The notes under the pieces: generated by a model
What the model was told of the DNA's origin: nothing
The model's input: only the letters and a program-made list of their open reading frames with translations
The model's database searches: none
DNA from: a virus
DNA length: 31,799 nt
Virus record (IMG/VR): IMGVR_UViG_3300042465_007579
Span: 1-31,799 of that record
Strand: one strand, 5' to 3'
Part shown: positions 17,046 to 24,201 of the stretch, piece by piece
Layout of the letters: each line of letters begins with the position of its first letter
How positions within the stretch are numbered: the stretch's first letter is position 1
Translations under genes and position numbers: made by a program

Positions 17046-17752
17046 CTCGATAACCCTTCTAATACTACTGTATTTTCTACCTTTGTTTTTGGATTAGTAA
17101 ACTTAATCTCATGAGATAACTTAGGCATAGTATCAAAGAATTTCTCAATTTCTTTGAATTGAATACTATTCATCTGCTCTAAAAAGTCTACCAGTTCTTT
17201 TTTAGTTACATCAGCAGCAACCCACACTTCTTCGGCACTATAAATCTTATCGATACATGAAGAGATTAAATCAAAAGATTCATCCAATCCCACATTTCCC
17301 GAAAAATCAAAGTTATTCTTGATAAACTGATCAAGTGATGGATACTTCATCTCCATCATCAGATTGTCATCGAGTTTAATCTTATTTGTATGTTCTTCAG
17401 ACTTATGAACCTTAATTTCGTCAATATCAATTGTCACTGGAACTGATGTTTCACCGTCATCAGGTGCAATTAAATTAACCTCAATTTGTTCACCTACAGA
17501 TTTTCCTCTAATATTTAAGAACAAGTATTCAATATCAAAGGTAGGAAGTGCTTCTACTTTAACCGATTTTGTTTGAATGCAATTTTTTAAAACTGTCTTA
17601 ATTGCATTTGAAATTTCTTTACTATTTTCAGTTTCAAGAGCAAGAACAAGAAGTTTCTCTTCTTTGACTAAAAATGGTCTATACTTGATTGGTTTTCCAG
17701 TAGATGGCAACTCAAGTTCATAAGTTGGCGTTACAATTGTTGGTAAAGGCAT
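17033..17752 (-). CDS. 26: Baseplate hub/tail assembly protein gp26-like
   Basis: A 239-residue protein starting MPLPTIVTPTYELELPSTGK, followed by IKYRPFLVKEEKLLVLALET and FDIEYLFLNIRGKSVGE, the pattern of the T4 gp26 baseplate family. In T4 gp26 is a minor baseplate hub protein. Its position (before a small -1 frame ORF and then very long coiled-coil/hydrophobic structural proteins) is that of tail assembly chaperone G in lambda. A late motif lies 27 bp upstream, overlapping the gp54 stop region. The C-terminus ends SSFFA at the slippery site. Confidence 0.8.
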   Translation of the reverse strand: MPLPTIVTPTYELELPSTGKPIKYRPFLVKEEKLLVLALETENSKEISNAIKTVLKNCIQTKSVKVEALPTFDIEYLFLNIRGKSVGEQIEVNLIAPDDGETSVPVTIDIDEIKVHKSEEHTNKIKLDDNLMMEMKYPSLDQFIKNNFDFSGNVGLDESFDLISSCIDKIYSAEEVWVAADVTKKELVDFLEQMNSIQFKEIEKFFDTMPKLSHEIKFTNPKTKVENTVVLEGLSSFFA

Positions 17753-17778
17753 AATGACCTATAGAAGTTTCAGTATGA

Positions 17779-17788
17779 TTATTTATTA
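17779..17788 (-). promoter_or_regulatory. Late promoter motif upstream of gp26
   Basis: On the minus strand TAATAAATAA, with the TAAATA core starting inside the gp54 stop region and lying about 27 bp upstream of the gp26 ATG at 17752. It would drive the gp26-to-6048 operon. Confidence 0.6.
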
Positions 17789-18598
17789 TGCCACACCAGG
17801 ATTAAGAACTCCAGTTAAACCTGGTATTCCTTCACCAAGAGGAAGTGGTTGTCCATTTATATCTCTTATAACTGGACTAAATGGTACAGTTGGAATATTT
17901 ACAGTAATTTCTTCTTCTACTGGTGGTTGGGGAACTCCAGGTGGTGTTGTTGGAACTGGTTCTGGAGTATCGGAAACGGGATCAAATCCTCTGCTTGCTA
18001 TGTATCTAATGAATGAGAATGAAACATTACATTTTAAAATTTGACTTTGATCATAAGAAACTGGCATCGCAGTTATGCTAGTAGGAAACCCATGAACAAA
18101 AGTATAATCTAATGTTTTGGTAGATCCATTATAATGATGATCCTTTTCAAACTTTGTTAAATAAAAGTTAACCTTATAATCATTTGCATATGCAACTCTA
18201 TGGTTGACATAAGGACTTTCAAATCTTTGCCTATCAATAACACCAGTAATATAATCTATCCAACTCTCAAAAAAATCTACAACTTTATATTCTCTATCAA
18301 CATAAAATGTCATATCAGCAGTTTCATCATAAATTCTGCGATATACCATCTTCTCACTAACTCCATGGTAATCATTCGTTACATCATGAGTTGCTAAAGA
18401 TGAACCAGGAAGGTTTGCTTCAGAACACAATAAAGAAATGTTATCAACATCAAAGGACGTAATACCTCTGCTAGAAGCAAGAGATGATACTTTTGATGGA
18501 ACAGGGATAGTTAAACGATATAAAGAAGTTTGTGCAAGGTTGAGTAACCTTGATTTGATATCACTTGTTCGTAAGTTTTCTGGGCGGATACCAGCCAT
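17786..18598 (-). CDS. 54: Baseplate tail tube initiator gp54-like
   Basis: 270 residues starting MAGIRPENLRTSDIKSRLLN. It shows the tube-like fold pattern shared by T4 gp19, gp48 and gp54: NISLLCSEANLPGSSLATHD, YRRIYDETADMTFYVDREYK, FFESWIDYITG and YTFVHGFPTSITAMPVSYD. A Pro-rich tail (residues about 212-235) follows and is unusual. In T4, gp54 sits with gp48 on the baseplate and starts tube polymerisation. The gene is divergent from gp4 with 32 bp between starts; I see no clear late motif on its own strand in that gap. gp54 is favoured over gp48 because the better gp48 match is at 19535. Confidence 0.7.
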   Translation of the reverse strand: MAGIRPENLRTSDIKSRLLNLAQTSLYRLTIPVPSKVSSLASSRGITSFDVDNISLLCSEANLPGSSLATHDVTNDYHGVSEKMVYRRIYDETADMTFYVDREYKVVDFFESWIDYITGVIDRQRFESPYVNHRVAYANDYKVNFYLTKFEKDHHYNGSTKTLDYTFVHGFPTSITAMPVSYDQSQILKCNVSFSFIRYIASRGFDPVSDTPEPVPTTPPGVPQPPVEEEITVNIPTVPFSPVIRDINGQPLPLGEGIPGLTGVLNPGVA

Positions 18599-18599
18599 C

Positions 18600-18610
18600 T
18601 ATAAATACTT
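18600..18610 (+). promoter_or_regulatory. T4-consensus late promoter for gp4
   Basis: TATAAATACTT on the plus strand is a full match to the T4 late promoter core TATAAATA, 24 bp upstream of the gp4 ATG at 18631. It lies in the short divergent gap next to gp54. Confidence 0.85.
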
Positions 18611-18630
18611 CTACCGATATATTATGTATA

Positions 18631-19077
18631 ATGGCAGAAAGCATTAAGAGTCGTTATAAACCAGAGTATCCAAAAAAGTATAAAGGCGATCCCAATAATA
18701 TCATCTGTCGTAGTAGTTGGGAAAGAAAATTTTGTCGGTGGTGTGATTTAAATGAAAGCATTTTAGAGTGGGGTTCTGAAGAATTCTTTATTCCATACTT
18801 TGATCCAACAACAAGTAGAGTCAGAAGATACTTCCCAGATTTTATTATCAAAGTTCGTGAGCAATCTGGAGAGATTAAAAAGTATGTGATTGAAATCAAA
18901 CCCAAAAGACAGACGATGCCACCTGTACAGTCAAGTAAAAAAAGAACAAGGACTTATATTAATGAAGTCAAAACTTATGCAGTGAATGAGGCAAAATGGA
19001 AGGCTGCAAAAGAATGGTGTGCAGATAGAATGCTTGAGTTCCGTATCATAACAGAAAACGAATTAGGTATCGGTTAA
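18631..19077 (+). CDS. 4: Head completion protein gp4-like
   Basis: 148 residues from the ATG at 18631 (MAESIKSRYKPEYPKKYKGD). It matches T4 gp4 (gp50/65): NIICRSSWERKFCRWCDLNE, ILEWGSEEFFIPYFDP, RRYFPDFIIK, YVIEIKPKRQTMPPV and NEAKWKAAKEWCADR. gp4 stabilises the DNA-filled head and prepares it for tail joining; its fold is nuclease-like, with DF..K and EIKPK standing where a D-ExK site would be. I rejected a longer frame starting at 18565 because it overlaps the gp54 start and the promoter. The stop overlaps the next ATG (TAATG). Confidence 0.9.
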   Translation: MAESIKSRYKPEYPKKYKGDPNNIICRSSWERKFCRWCDLNESILEWGSEEFFIPYFDPTTSRVRRYFPDFIIKVREQSGEIKKYVIEIKPKRQTMPPVQSSKKRTRTYINEVKTYAVNEAKWKAAKEWCADRMLEFRIITENELGIG

Positions 19078-19457
19078 TGGCACAAGGTTTCGGTCAGAGT
19101 GTTCAAAAACAATCAGTAAGAATATCTCAACTGAAAAGAAAACTTGATGGTTCTGAAGATGCTGATCTAATTATGATGAGCATTATGGAAGTCTTTAGGG
19201 ATATTGAATACGTTCCAGACCCAGGAAACTATTATACCTTCATATACATCCCAAAGACTCCGGAGATTAGATACGATGAACACCCATTAGTTGCAGTGAC
19301 TGAAGTTCAACGATGGGGATTTAAAGGATTCAATTATCACTGGGGAATGATGAGGAACTATACATGGCAAGAAGTTGCAGGAGCACTTTATCATATCAGA
19401 TCAAATGAGATTGATTATCTTCGTTCATTACCTTATGGGAAAATAAGAACTAAATAG
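19077..19457 (+). CDS. Conserved hypothetical protein between gp4 and gp48 (126 aa)
   Basis: It starts MAQGFGQSVQKQSVRISQLK and contains DADLIMMSIMEVFRDIEYVP, PDPGNYYTFIYIPKTPEI and a Trp/Tyr-rich part (GFKGFNYHWGMMRNYTWQEV). I recognise it as a conserved cyanophage protein without a firm function. Coupling to gp4 by a 1-nt overlap and location before gp48 suggest a role in virion assembly. The stop codon lies within a TAAATAG motif. Confidence 0.7.
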   Translation: MAQGFGQSVQKQSVRISQLKRKLDGSEDADLIMMSIMEVFRDIEYVPDPGNYYTFIYIPKTPEIRYDEHPLVAVTEVQRWGFKGFNYHWGMMRNYTWQEVAGALYHIRSNEIDYLRSLPYGKIRTK

Positions 19458-19459
19458 AT
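19450..19459 (+). promoter_or_regulatory. Possible late promoter motif upstream of gp48
   Basis: CTAAATAGAT overlaps the stop of the 126-aa gene. It resembles other late cores here but is about 80 bp from the gp48 ATG, farther than usual. A TATAAT lies at 19469-19474 without a good -35. Confidence 0.3.
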
Positions 19460-19534
19460 AAAAAAGTCTATAATGTCTCATACTCTACAAAAAATTGAGA
19501 TGAATAACCCTCTTGTAGGTGAGGAGAATTTCTG

Positions 19535-20872
19535 ATGGCAAACTCAGGAACATTTACAAAAGGTGGAAGAATTTGGAGATATGAAACTAGTCCTCAGGGA
19601 AATATAATAGGAATTTACTACGAAACAAACCAGACAGAGTACGATAGAGTTAAAAATAAAACATATACAATTTATACAAATCCTGGAGGATCAAGTGCGC
19701 CATCATCTCAACAGACAACGGAGAACGTAACTGGAGAAAGATATACTGGAACTGAAAATGGAAAATATTATGTTCAAGTATCATTCTACGAAAAACAATC
19801 AAATAACACTTGGTCATATAAACCATCTCCACCAGGATTAGAAACTGATAATGGAAATCTCACGCAGGCTCAAGCAATAGGTAATGATACTGCATTAAAA
19901 AATCAAATAACACAAAGTCAATCACCAAATACATCACCAACTGATCCAAACCAACCAGGAACTCCTGGTGGTTCTACTCCAGCAAATCCAAATACACCAG
20001 AAGAACCTGGAAATCAACCACCATCAAGTGGGATCTTAGTATATCCAATATCAAGACCAGATACATTAGATTACTTACAGGTTACTTCTATAAAATATGT
20101 TTCTGGTGGTTTGCCAGGATCTGGAACATTTTCAACAACTCCTGTTGGAAAAAGAATGACTGAACGAGGGACCACAATATGGCTTCCTATGCAACCATCA
20201 ATTACGGATAATAACGCAGTTTCGTGGAACCAAGATGAGTTAAATCCATTTCAAGCAAGACTCGCTAACACAGCATATAATACAATTAATAATCTTGGCA
20301 AGGCACAATTCAAACAAGCTTTTGGAACTATCGTTAACGATGCAAAAGACTTTGCTCAAGATGTTGCATCTGCATCAGGACTTCCAAATTATGTGAGAGC
20401 ATATTTTGCAGGACAAGCAGTTGGAGCAAATATTATCGGAAGACAAACTGGTGCTGTATTAAATAATAATCTGGAACTTCTTTTCCAAGGACCAACACTT
20501 CGTACTTTCCAATATAATTATAGATTCACTCCCAGAGATCCTGGTGAAAGTATTGTAGTCAAAAATATAATAAAAACTTTGAAGATAGAAATGGCAGTAG
20601 ATAACACTGCAGGTAATGGAATATTTTTATCAAGTCCAAATGTATTTGAACTTAAATACTTCTTTGGAGCAACAAAGCAAGAGCATCCATTTTTAAATAA
20701 AATAAAATTATGTGCTCTTACAAATCTTTCAGTTGATTATACTCCAGATGGTTCTTATATGACTTTTGATGATGGTTCTATGACATCATATAATGTTTCT
20801 ATGCAATTCTCTGAACTGGAACCAATCTATAAAAAAGATCAAGTAGAAGCATCTAGTGTAATGGGTTACTAA
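19535..20872 (+). CDS. 48: Baseplate tail tube cap gp48-like
   Basis: 445 residues. The core is residues about 170-440: LVYPISRPDTLDYLQVTSIK, GTTIWLPMQPSITDNN, NNNLELLFQGPTLRTFQYNY, RFTPRDPGESIVVKNIIKTL and YMTFDDGSMTSYNVSMQFSE, the gp48 pattern of the cap that joins baseplate and tail tube. The first 110 residues (MANSGTFTKGGRIWRYETSP) and a Pro/Thr-rich linker at about 130-168 are extra relative to T4 gp48. GGTGAGGAG gives a strong ribosome site. gp53 follows 2 nt after the stop codon. Confidence 0.85.
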   Translation: MANSGTFTKGGRIWRYETSPQGNIIGIYYETNQTEYDRVKNKTYTIYTNPGGSSAPSSQQTTENVTGERYTGTENGKYYVQVSFYEKQSNNTWSYKPSPPGLETDNGNLTQAQAIGNDTALKNQITQSQSPNTSPTDPNQPGTPGGSTPANPNTPEEPGNQPPSSGILVYPISRPDTLDYLQVTSIKYVSGGLPGSGTFSTTPVGKRMTERGTTIWLPMQPSITDNNAVSWNQDELNPFQARLANTAYNTINNLGKAQFKQAFGTIVNDAKDFAQDVASASGLPNYVRAYFAGQAVGANIIGRQTGAVLNNNLELLFQGPTLRTFQYNYRFTPRDPGESIVVKNIIKTLKIEMAVDNTAGNGIFLSSPNVFELKYFFGATKQEHPFLNKIKLCALTNLSVDYTPDGSYMTFDDGSMTSYNVSMQFSELEPIYKKDQVEASSVMGY

Positions 20873-20874
20873 AA

Positions 20875-21897
20875 ATGTCAAGACCTTACTTCAGACAAGT
20901 TCCTAATTTTGAATATGTCAGCAGAAATTCTGGAGAACAAAACATCTCCGATTATGTTGAAGTAAAAAATCTTTTCAAGAGGGGAAAGTTAAGAGAAGAT
21001 ATCTTTGGAAATCTTAACTACTTCACCAAGTATAAGATTATTGGTGATGAGAGACCAGATAATGTTGCATTCAAACTTTATGGGGATTCAACTCTCGATT
21101 GGGTAGTTCTTTTATCAAATAACATTCTGAACATTCAAACAGAGTGGCCGATGACTCAAAGAACTTTTGATCAAGTAATGCTTGAGAAGTATGGTTCATA
21201 TGAAAATCTTTACTCTGGTATTCATCACTACGAAACAGAAGAAGTCAGAGATTCATCTGGAAGAATTGTTTTAAGAAGTGGTCTTAGAATCTCACCAACT
21301 TGGAAAACGAATGGAAACTTTGTAGAGATTGTTAATTCTCAGATTGCAGTTATTTCCTCAGGTGACTCTGTAAATCCATCATCAACTGTTACAGTCTATC
21401 TTGTAAATGGTATTCCTGGATTAGAAATTGGAGATCAAGTTGCAATCAATAATGTAACTGATAATCAATATAATGGAAGACAAGTTGTAACTGAAATCCT
21501 TGCTCAAAGTGGAAATGTCGTAACTGGTTTCAGATACGAACTTCCTTTTACTCCCAATATTGCATCACCTACATTATCAAATCCAAGAAAAGAAGAAGTA
21601 TTATTCTTGGTTCCCGAGACATCTACAGTCACTGCAAATTCTTATTACTATGAATACTGGGATGCAGGTCTTGGATACTCTGTATATGTTCCATCAACTT
21701 CCTTCGTAACTACAGTCACTAATCATGAATACGAACTTCAGATTCAAGAAGATAGAAGAAATATTTTTACACTTAAACCCAGGTATCTGAATGTCGTGTT
21801 TAATGATATGGATGGTTTTATGCCATACAAAAAAGGTGGCAGTCAGTATGTGAATGCCACCTTGAAGAGAGGAGAAAATATTAGATTGTTTGAGTAA
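20875..21897 (+). CDS. 53: Baseplate wedge protein gp53-like
   Basis: 340 residues starting MSRPYFRQVPNFEYVSRNSG. The N-terminal 115 residues match T4 gp53: LFKRGKLREDIFGNLNYFTK, YKIIGDERPDNVAFKLYGDS, LDWVVLLSNNILNIQTEWPM. The C-terminal 60 (RRNIFTLKPRYLNVVFNDMD) also look like the core. Between them, about residues 125-255 form a beta-rich insertion (GLEIGDQVAINNVTDNQYNG) that makes it much longer than T4 gp53 (about 196 aa) and resembles modules in the large structural protein at 1-3560. In T4, gp53 links wedges at the hub. The stop codon abuts the gp32 stop codon on the other strand. Confidence 0.85.
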   Translation: MSRPYFRQVPNFEYVSRNSGEQNISDYVEVKNLFKRGKLREDIFGNLNYFTKYKIIGDERPDNVAFKLYGDSTLDWVVLLSNNILNIQTEWPMTQRTFDQVMLEKYGSYENLYSGIHHYETEEVRDSSGRIVLRSGLRISPTWKTNGNFVEIVNSQIAVISSGDSVNPSSTVTVYLVNGIPGLEIGDQVAINNVTDNQYNGRQVVTEILAQSGNVVTGFRYELPFTPNIASPTLSNPRKEEVLFLVPETSTVTANSYYYEYWDAGLGYSVYVPSTSFVTTVTNHEYELQIQEDRRNIFTLKPRYLNVVFNDMDGFMPYKKGGSQYVNATLKRGENIRLFE

Positions 21898-22833
21898 TCA
21901 CTCTTCAGCAAGACGCTGGAAGTAACTCAGAGCATCATCTTCATCCTCATCAGGAGTCTCGATCTTAGGGAGAGAAGGTGACTTACTGCGTGCAAAGGAT
22001 TGCTCCAGTTCTGCAATCACACTCTCTTCCTTAGAAGGAGTTTGAGCATAGGATTCATAATCATCCTCTTGCTCTTGAACAGCAGCACGAGCAGATTTCT
22101 GACCCAGAACATACTTCAGACGCTTCTCAAGATCCTCATAGGACTTGAACTGATCAGGAGCAACAATAGCAGAGAGAGAATACTCTTTCTTCCACAGTGC
22201 TTCCAGAGCATCGTCATCATCAAACAGAGGAGAAGAAGAATCAAACTCCGACTTGTCGTAGTTCCAATAACCTTCAACCTTACGAATCTTCAGACGGAAG
22301 TTTGCACCACCCCAGAAGTCAAAAGGATTGATCGGTTCTTCATCTTCAAACTCAGGTTGCATAGCATTCAGGATCTTATCAAAGATCTTCTTACCGAACT
22401 TGAACAGGAAAACCTTACCTTCGTTCTCGGGGTGTGCGGGATCTTTTACCACATAGATGTTGCTGTAGTAAGACAGTTTACGTTTCTGCTTACGAACAGT
22501 TTCTTTATCCTTATCACTACCACTGTTCCAGAGTTCACGATTGTGCTCAGAAACAGGATCCTTCTGACCAATAGTAGTCAGAGAGTTTTCAATATACCAA
22601 CCACCATGACCTTGGAATGCGTGTGCATACATCTTCACCCAGGGAAGTTCTTCACCTTCAGGTGCAGGGAGGAAACGAATGATTGCGGAACCAACACCAG
22701 TCTTGTCCATTTCTGGTTTCCAGAAACGTTCATCAGCACCACCAGAACCAGTGCTCATTTTCTCTACTTCCTTCACCAGTTTCTCAGTGAGAGAACCCAG
22801 TTTGGATTGCTTTTTCAGATTTTCAAAAGACAT
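21898..22833 (-). CDS. 32: Single-stranded DNA-binding protein gp32-like
   Basis: 311 residues. The N-terminal basic region (MSFENLKKQSKLGSLTEKLV) serves cooperative binding; the core follows with KTGVGSAIIRFLPAPEGEEL, WVKMYAHAFQGHGGWYIENS, RKLSYYSNIYVVKDPAHPEN and GKVFLFKFGKKIFDKI; the C-terminus is acidic (DEDEDDALSYFQRLAEE) for partner binding. It coats ssDNA in replication and recombination. The cysteines that bind zinc in T4 gp32 are missing (YIENSLTTIG, DPVSEHN). It has its own sigma70-like promoter and is more GC-rich than its neighbours. Confidence 0.95.
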   Translation of the reverse strand: MSFENLKKQSKLGSLTEKLVKEVEKMSTGSGGADERFWKPEMDKTGVGSAIIRFLPAPEGEELPWVKMYAHAFQGHGGWYIENSLTTIGQKDPVSEHNRELWNSGSDKDKETVRKQKRKLSYYSNIYVVKDPAHPENEGKVFLFKFGKKIFDKILNAMQPEFEDEEPINPFDFWGGANFRLKIRKVEGYWNYDKSEFDSSSPLFDDDDALEALWKKEYSLSAIVAPDQFKSYEDLEKRLKYVLGQKSARAAVQEQEDDYESYAQTPSKEESVIAELEQSFARSKSPSLPKIETPDEDEDDALSYFQRLAEE

Positions 22834-22878
22834 TAGATTACCTCGGATTGTTTGGATTTGGCTTTTGTGTACCCTATC

Positions 22879-22907
22879 AGTCTACAGGTCGGAACCCGTC
22901 TTGTCAA
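22879..22907 (-). promoter_or_regulatory. Sigma70-type promoter for gp32
   Basis: On the minus strand: -35 TTGACA (22907-22902), 17-bp spacer, -10 TAGACT (22884-22879), whose first three bases are the TAG stop of the DUF1825 gene. The gp32 ATG at 22833 is about 45 bp downstream. Confidence 0.75.
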
Positions 22908-23226
22908 TACGTTCTTTCATGGTCTCAAGCAGTTGGGTCATGTTGTTGAATATGACGTTCATATCCACATGAGGAGGAAGACCCATCATTTGAGCAGACT
23001 CTCTGATTCTTTCTTTCATCTTGATTGCCTCAGGATCATCAGAAAGTTTCAAACGAGTGTAAAGAACTCGTTGCTTATTCAAAAGTTTCTCCAGAAGAGA
23101 AACGTGAAATAACTTTTCCTCTTTATTCATACGAGGAAACTCAAATACATTTCTGTATACATCTTCTTGTAGTGCAGAAATTTCAGACATCTCAGCACGA
23201 ACAAGTTCTGAATCAAAAAAACTCAT
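22882..23226 (-). CDS. DUF1825-like protein of cyanobacterial type
   Basis: 114 residues starting MSFFDSELVRAEMSEISALQ. The FFDSE start, FPRMNKEEKLFHVSLLEKLL, LSDDPEA..MKERI and the end PPHVDMNVIFNNMTQLLETM match the DUF1825 family otherwise found in cyanobacteria. All-helical; function unknown. It sits between gp59 and gp32, overlapping the gp59 stop by 4 nt (ATGA), so it is made with replication proteins. A host origin for the gene is inferred. Confidence 0.7.
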   Translation of the reverse strand: MSFFDSELVRAEMSEISALQEDVYRNVFEFPRMNKEEKLFHVSLLEKLLNKQRVLYTRLKLSDDPEAIKMKERIRESAQMMGLPPHVDMNVIFNNMTQLLETMKERIDKTGSDL

Positions 23227-23813
23227 GTTCCTCCAACAACTTGCTTGAGTATCTTTTTAAAATGGAATACATCTATATGTAGGAACGGAGAATATTTTTT
23301 TATTTTTAGACTGACGGTTTCCCACACAGGATCTTTTAGTTTCTTATCAAAGTTTTTCCCGAACAGGAATATTCTATCGTATATCACTAGTGTTTCCAGA
23401 CTAATATTACCGATCAGGAAACTTTTTAGAAGCAGTGGATGACCCTTAGAGCAGTCAAATACTTCATCAAACTTATTTTCAAATAACTGTTGCGACTCTT
23501 CCTTAAACAAATAGGATAGAGATTGTATTCTTTTTTGCCAAGACCTATATCGTGTCTCACCTTCTTTAATCATCTCTCCAATCCATACTGTCTGTGGATC
23601 GGTACAAGAAACAAAGTTTGCTACAAAGAAATCGATAACTTCCTTATCTTCCTTTTGTCTCGATAGTTTCTCGAACCAATATCTATCTTTCCTTTTATAG
23701 AAAGATTGAAGAGATGCACGACTCTTACCTTGATACTTGTGATAATCATAAGAATCTTTTGTAAAGTGATTCTTCAGGGCAAGGTAAGTCTTATAAGTAT
23801 CAAAGGGCACCAT
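23223..23813 (-). CDS. 59: Helicase loader gp59-like
   Basis: 196 residues starting MVPFDTYKTYLALKNHFTKD. The segment SYDYHKYQGKSRASLQSFYK, FVANFVSC and GHPLLLKSFLIGNISLETLV are typical of gp59, which binds gp32-coated forks and loads the gp41 helicase. The T4 order 33-59-32 is preserved. There is no Shine-Dalgarno; the repeated cassette at 23816-23868 ends 2 nt before the ATG. Confidence 0.9.
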   Translation of the reverse strand: MVPFDTYKTYLALKNHFTKDSYDYHKYQGKSRASLQSFYKRKDRYWFEKLSRQKEDKEVIDFFVANFVSCTDPQTVWIGEMIKEGETRYRSWQKRIQSLSYLFKEESQQLFENKFDEVFDCSKGHPLLLKSFLIGNISLETLVIYDRIFLFGKNFDKKLKDPVWETVSLKIKKYSPFLHIDVFHFKKILKQVVGGT

Positions 23814-23815
23814 TC

Positions 23816-23868
23816 AAAAAAGTAATATAGGAATTTTTTGCCGGGAATTTTTTCTCCCTAAAATGGAA
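23816..23868 (-). repeat. Intergenic repeated cassette, copy B
   Basis: Begins immediately after the TGA of gp33 and ends 2 nt before the ATG of gp59. It shares with copy A (5753-5805) TTCCATTTT, then a GGG/TTCCC hairpin, AATTCCCGGCAAAAAATT, and TATTACTTTTT, with only small indels between blocks. Confidence 0.8.
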
Positions 23869-24126
23869 TCAAAAGACTAATCTTGCACGGGAGGTCTTCT
23901 TCAAGAAGTTTAACTCCATAGCCTCATACTTAATCTTTTCTTTGAGTGGTTTAGAAATAAGTTTCGGAACAGACTCAACATCGATACTATTCTTTTCACA
24001 GAAGTGAATAATAGCATCGATGTAATTCATGTCTTCATTATGTTGAACAAGATTCTCGATCTCTTGGGCAAATCGAGAAGGACAGAAAAACTTATTTTCT
24101 AGTGCTTTTTCTAATTCATTCTCCAT
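23869..24126 (-). CDS. 33: Late transcription coactivator gp33-like
   Basis: 85 residues starting MENELEKALENKFFCPSRFA. The pattern EIENLVQHNEDMNYIDAIIH, FCEKNSIDVESVPKLISKPL and KEKIKYEAMELNFL lines up with T4 gp33 in residue pattern and in its place before gp59. gp33 bridges RNA polymerase and the sliding clamp so that gp55-directed transcription from late promoters is activated. I start at the ATG at 24126 (AGG upstream); a longer form would need a TTG at 24150. It is driven by a sigma70-like promoter, which fits middle expression before the late genes. Confidence 0.8.
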   Translation of the reverse strand: MENELEKALENKFFCPSRFAQEIENLVQHNEDMNYIDAIIHFCEKNSIDVESVPKLISKPLKEKIKYEAMELNFLKKTSRARLVF

Positions 24127-24172
24127 TTGACCTAACACAGTGATGTACAATCTTTTTCCTCAACTTTTGTTC

Positions 24173-24201
24173 ATTCTAAAACAAAACTGCAATAACGTCA
24201 A
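24173..24201 (-). promoter_or_regulatory. Sigma70-type promoter for gp33-gp59
   Basis: On the minus strand: -35 TTGACG (24201-24196), 17-bp spacer, -10 TAGAAT (24178-24173). The -35 overlaps the TGA stop of the nuclease gene. The gp33 ATG at 24126 lies about 47 bp downstream. Confidence 0.7.

Noticed and set aside
18565-18630. N-terminal extension of gp4
   Set aside because: It overlaps the divergent gp54 start and the late promoter, and T4 gp4 similarity begins at 18631.
22000-22836. 278-codon plus-strand frame opposite gp32
   Set aside because: Lies wholly antisense to gp32, shows no family features, and mirrors its codon pattern.
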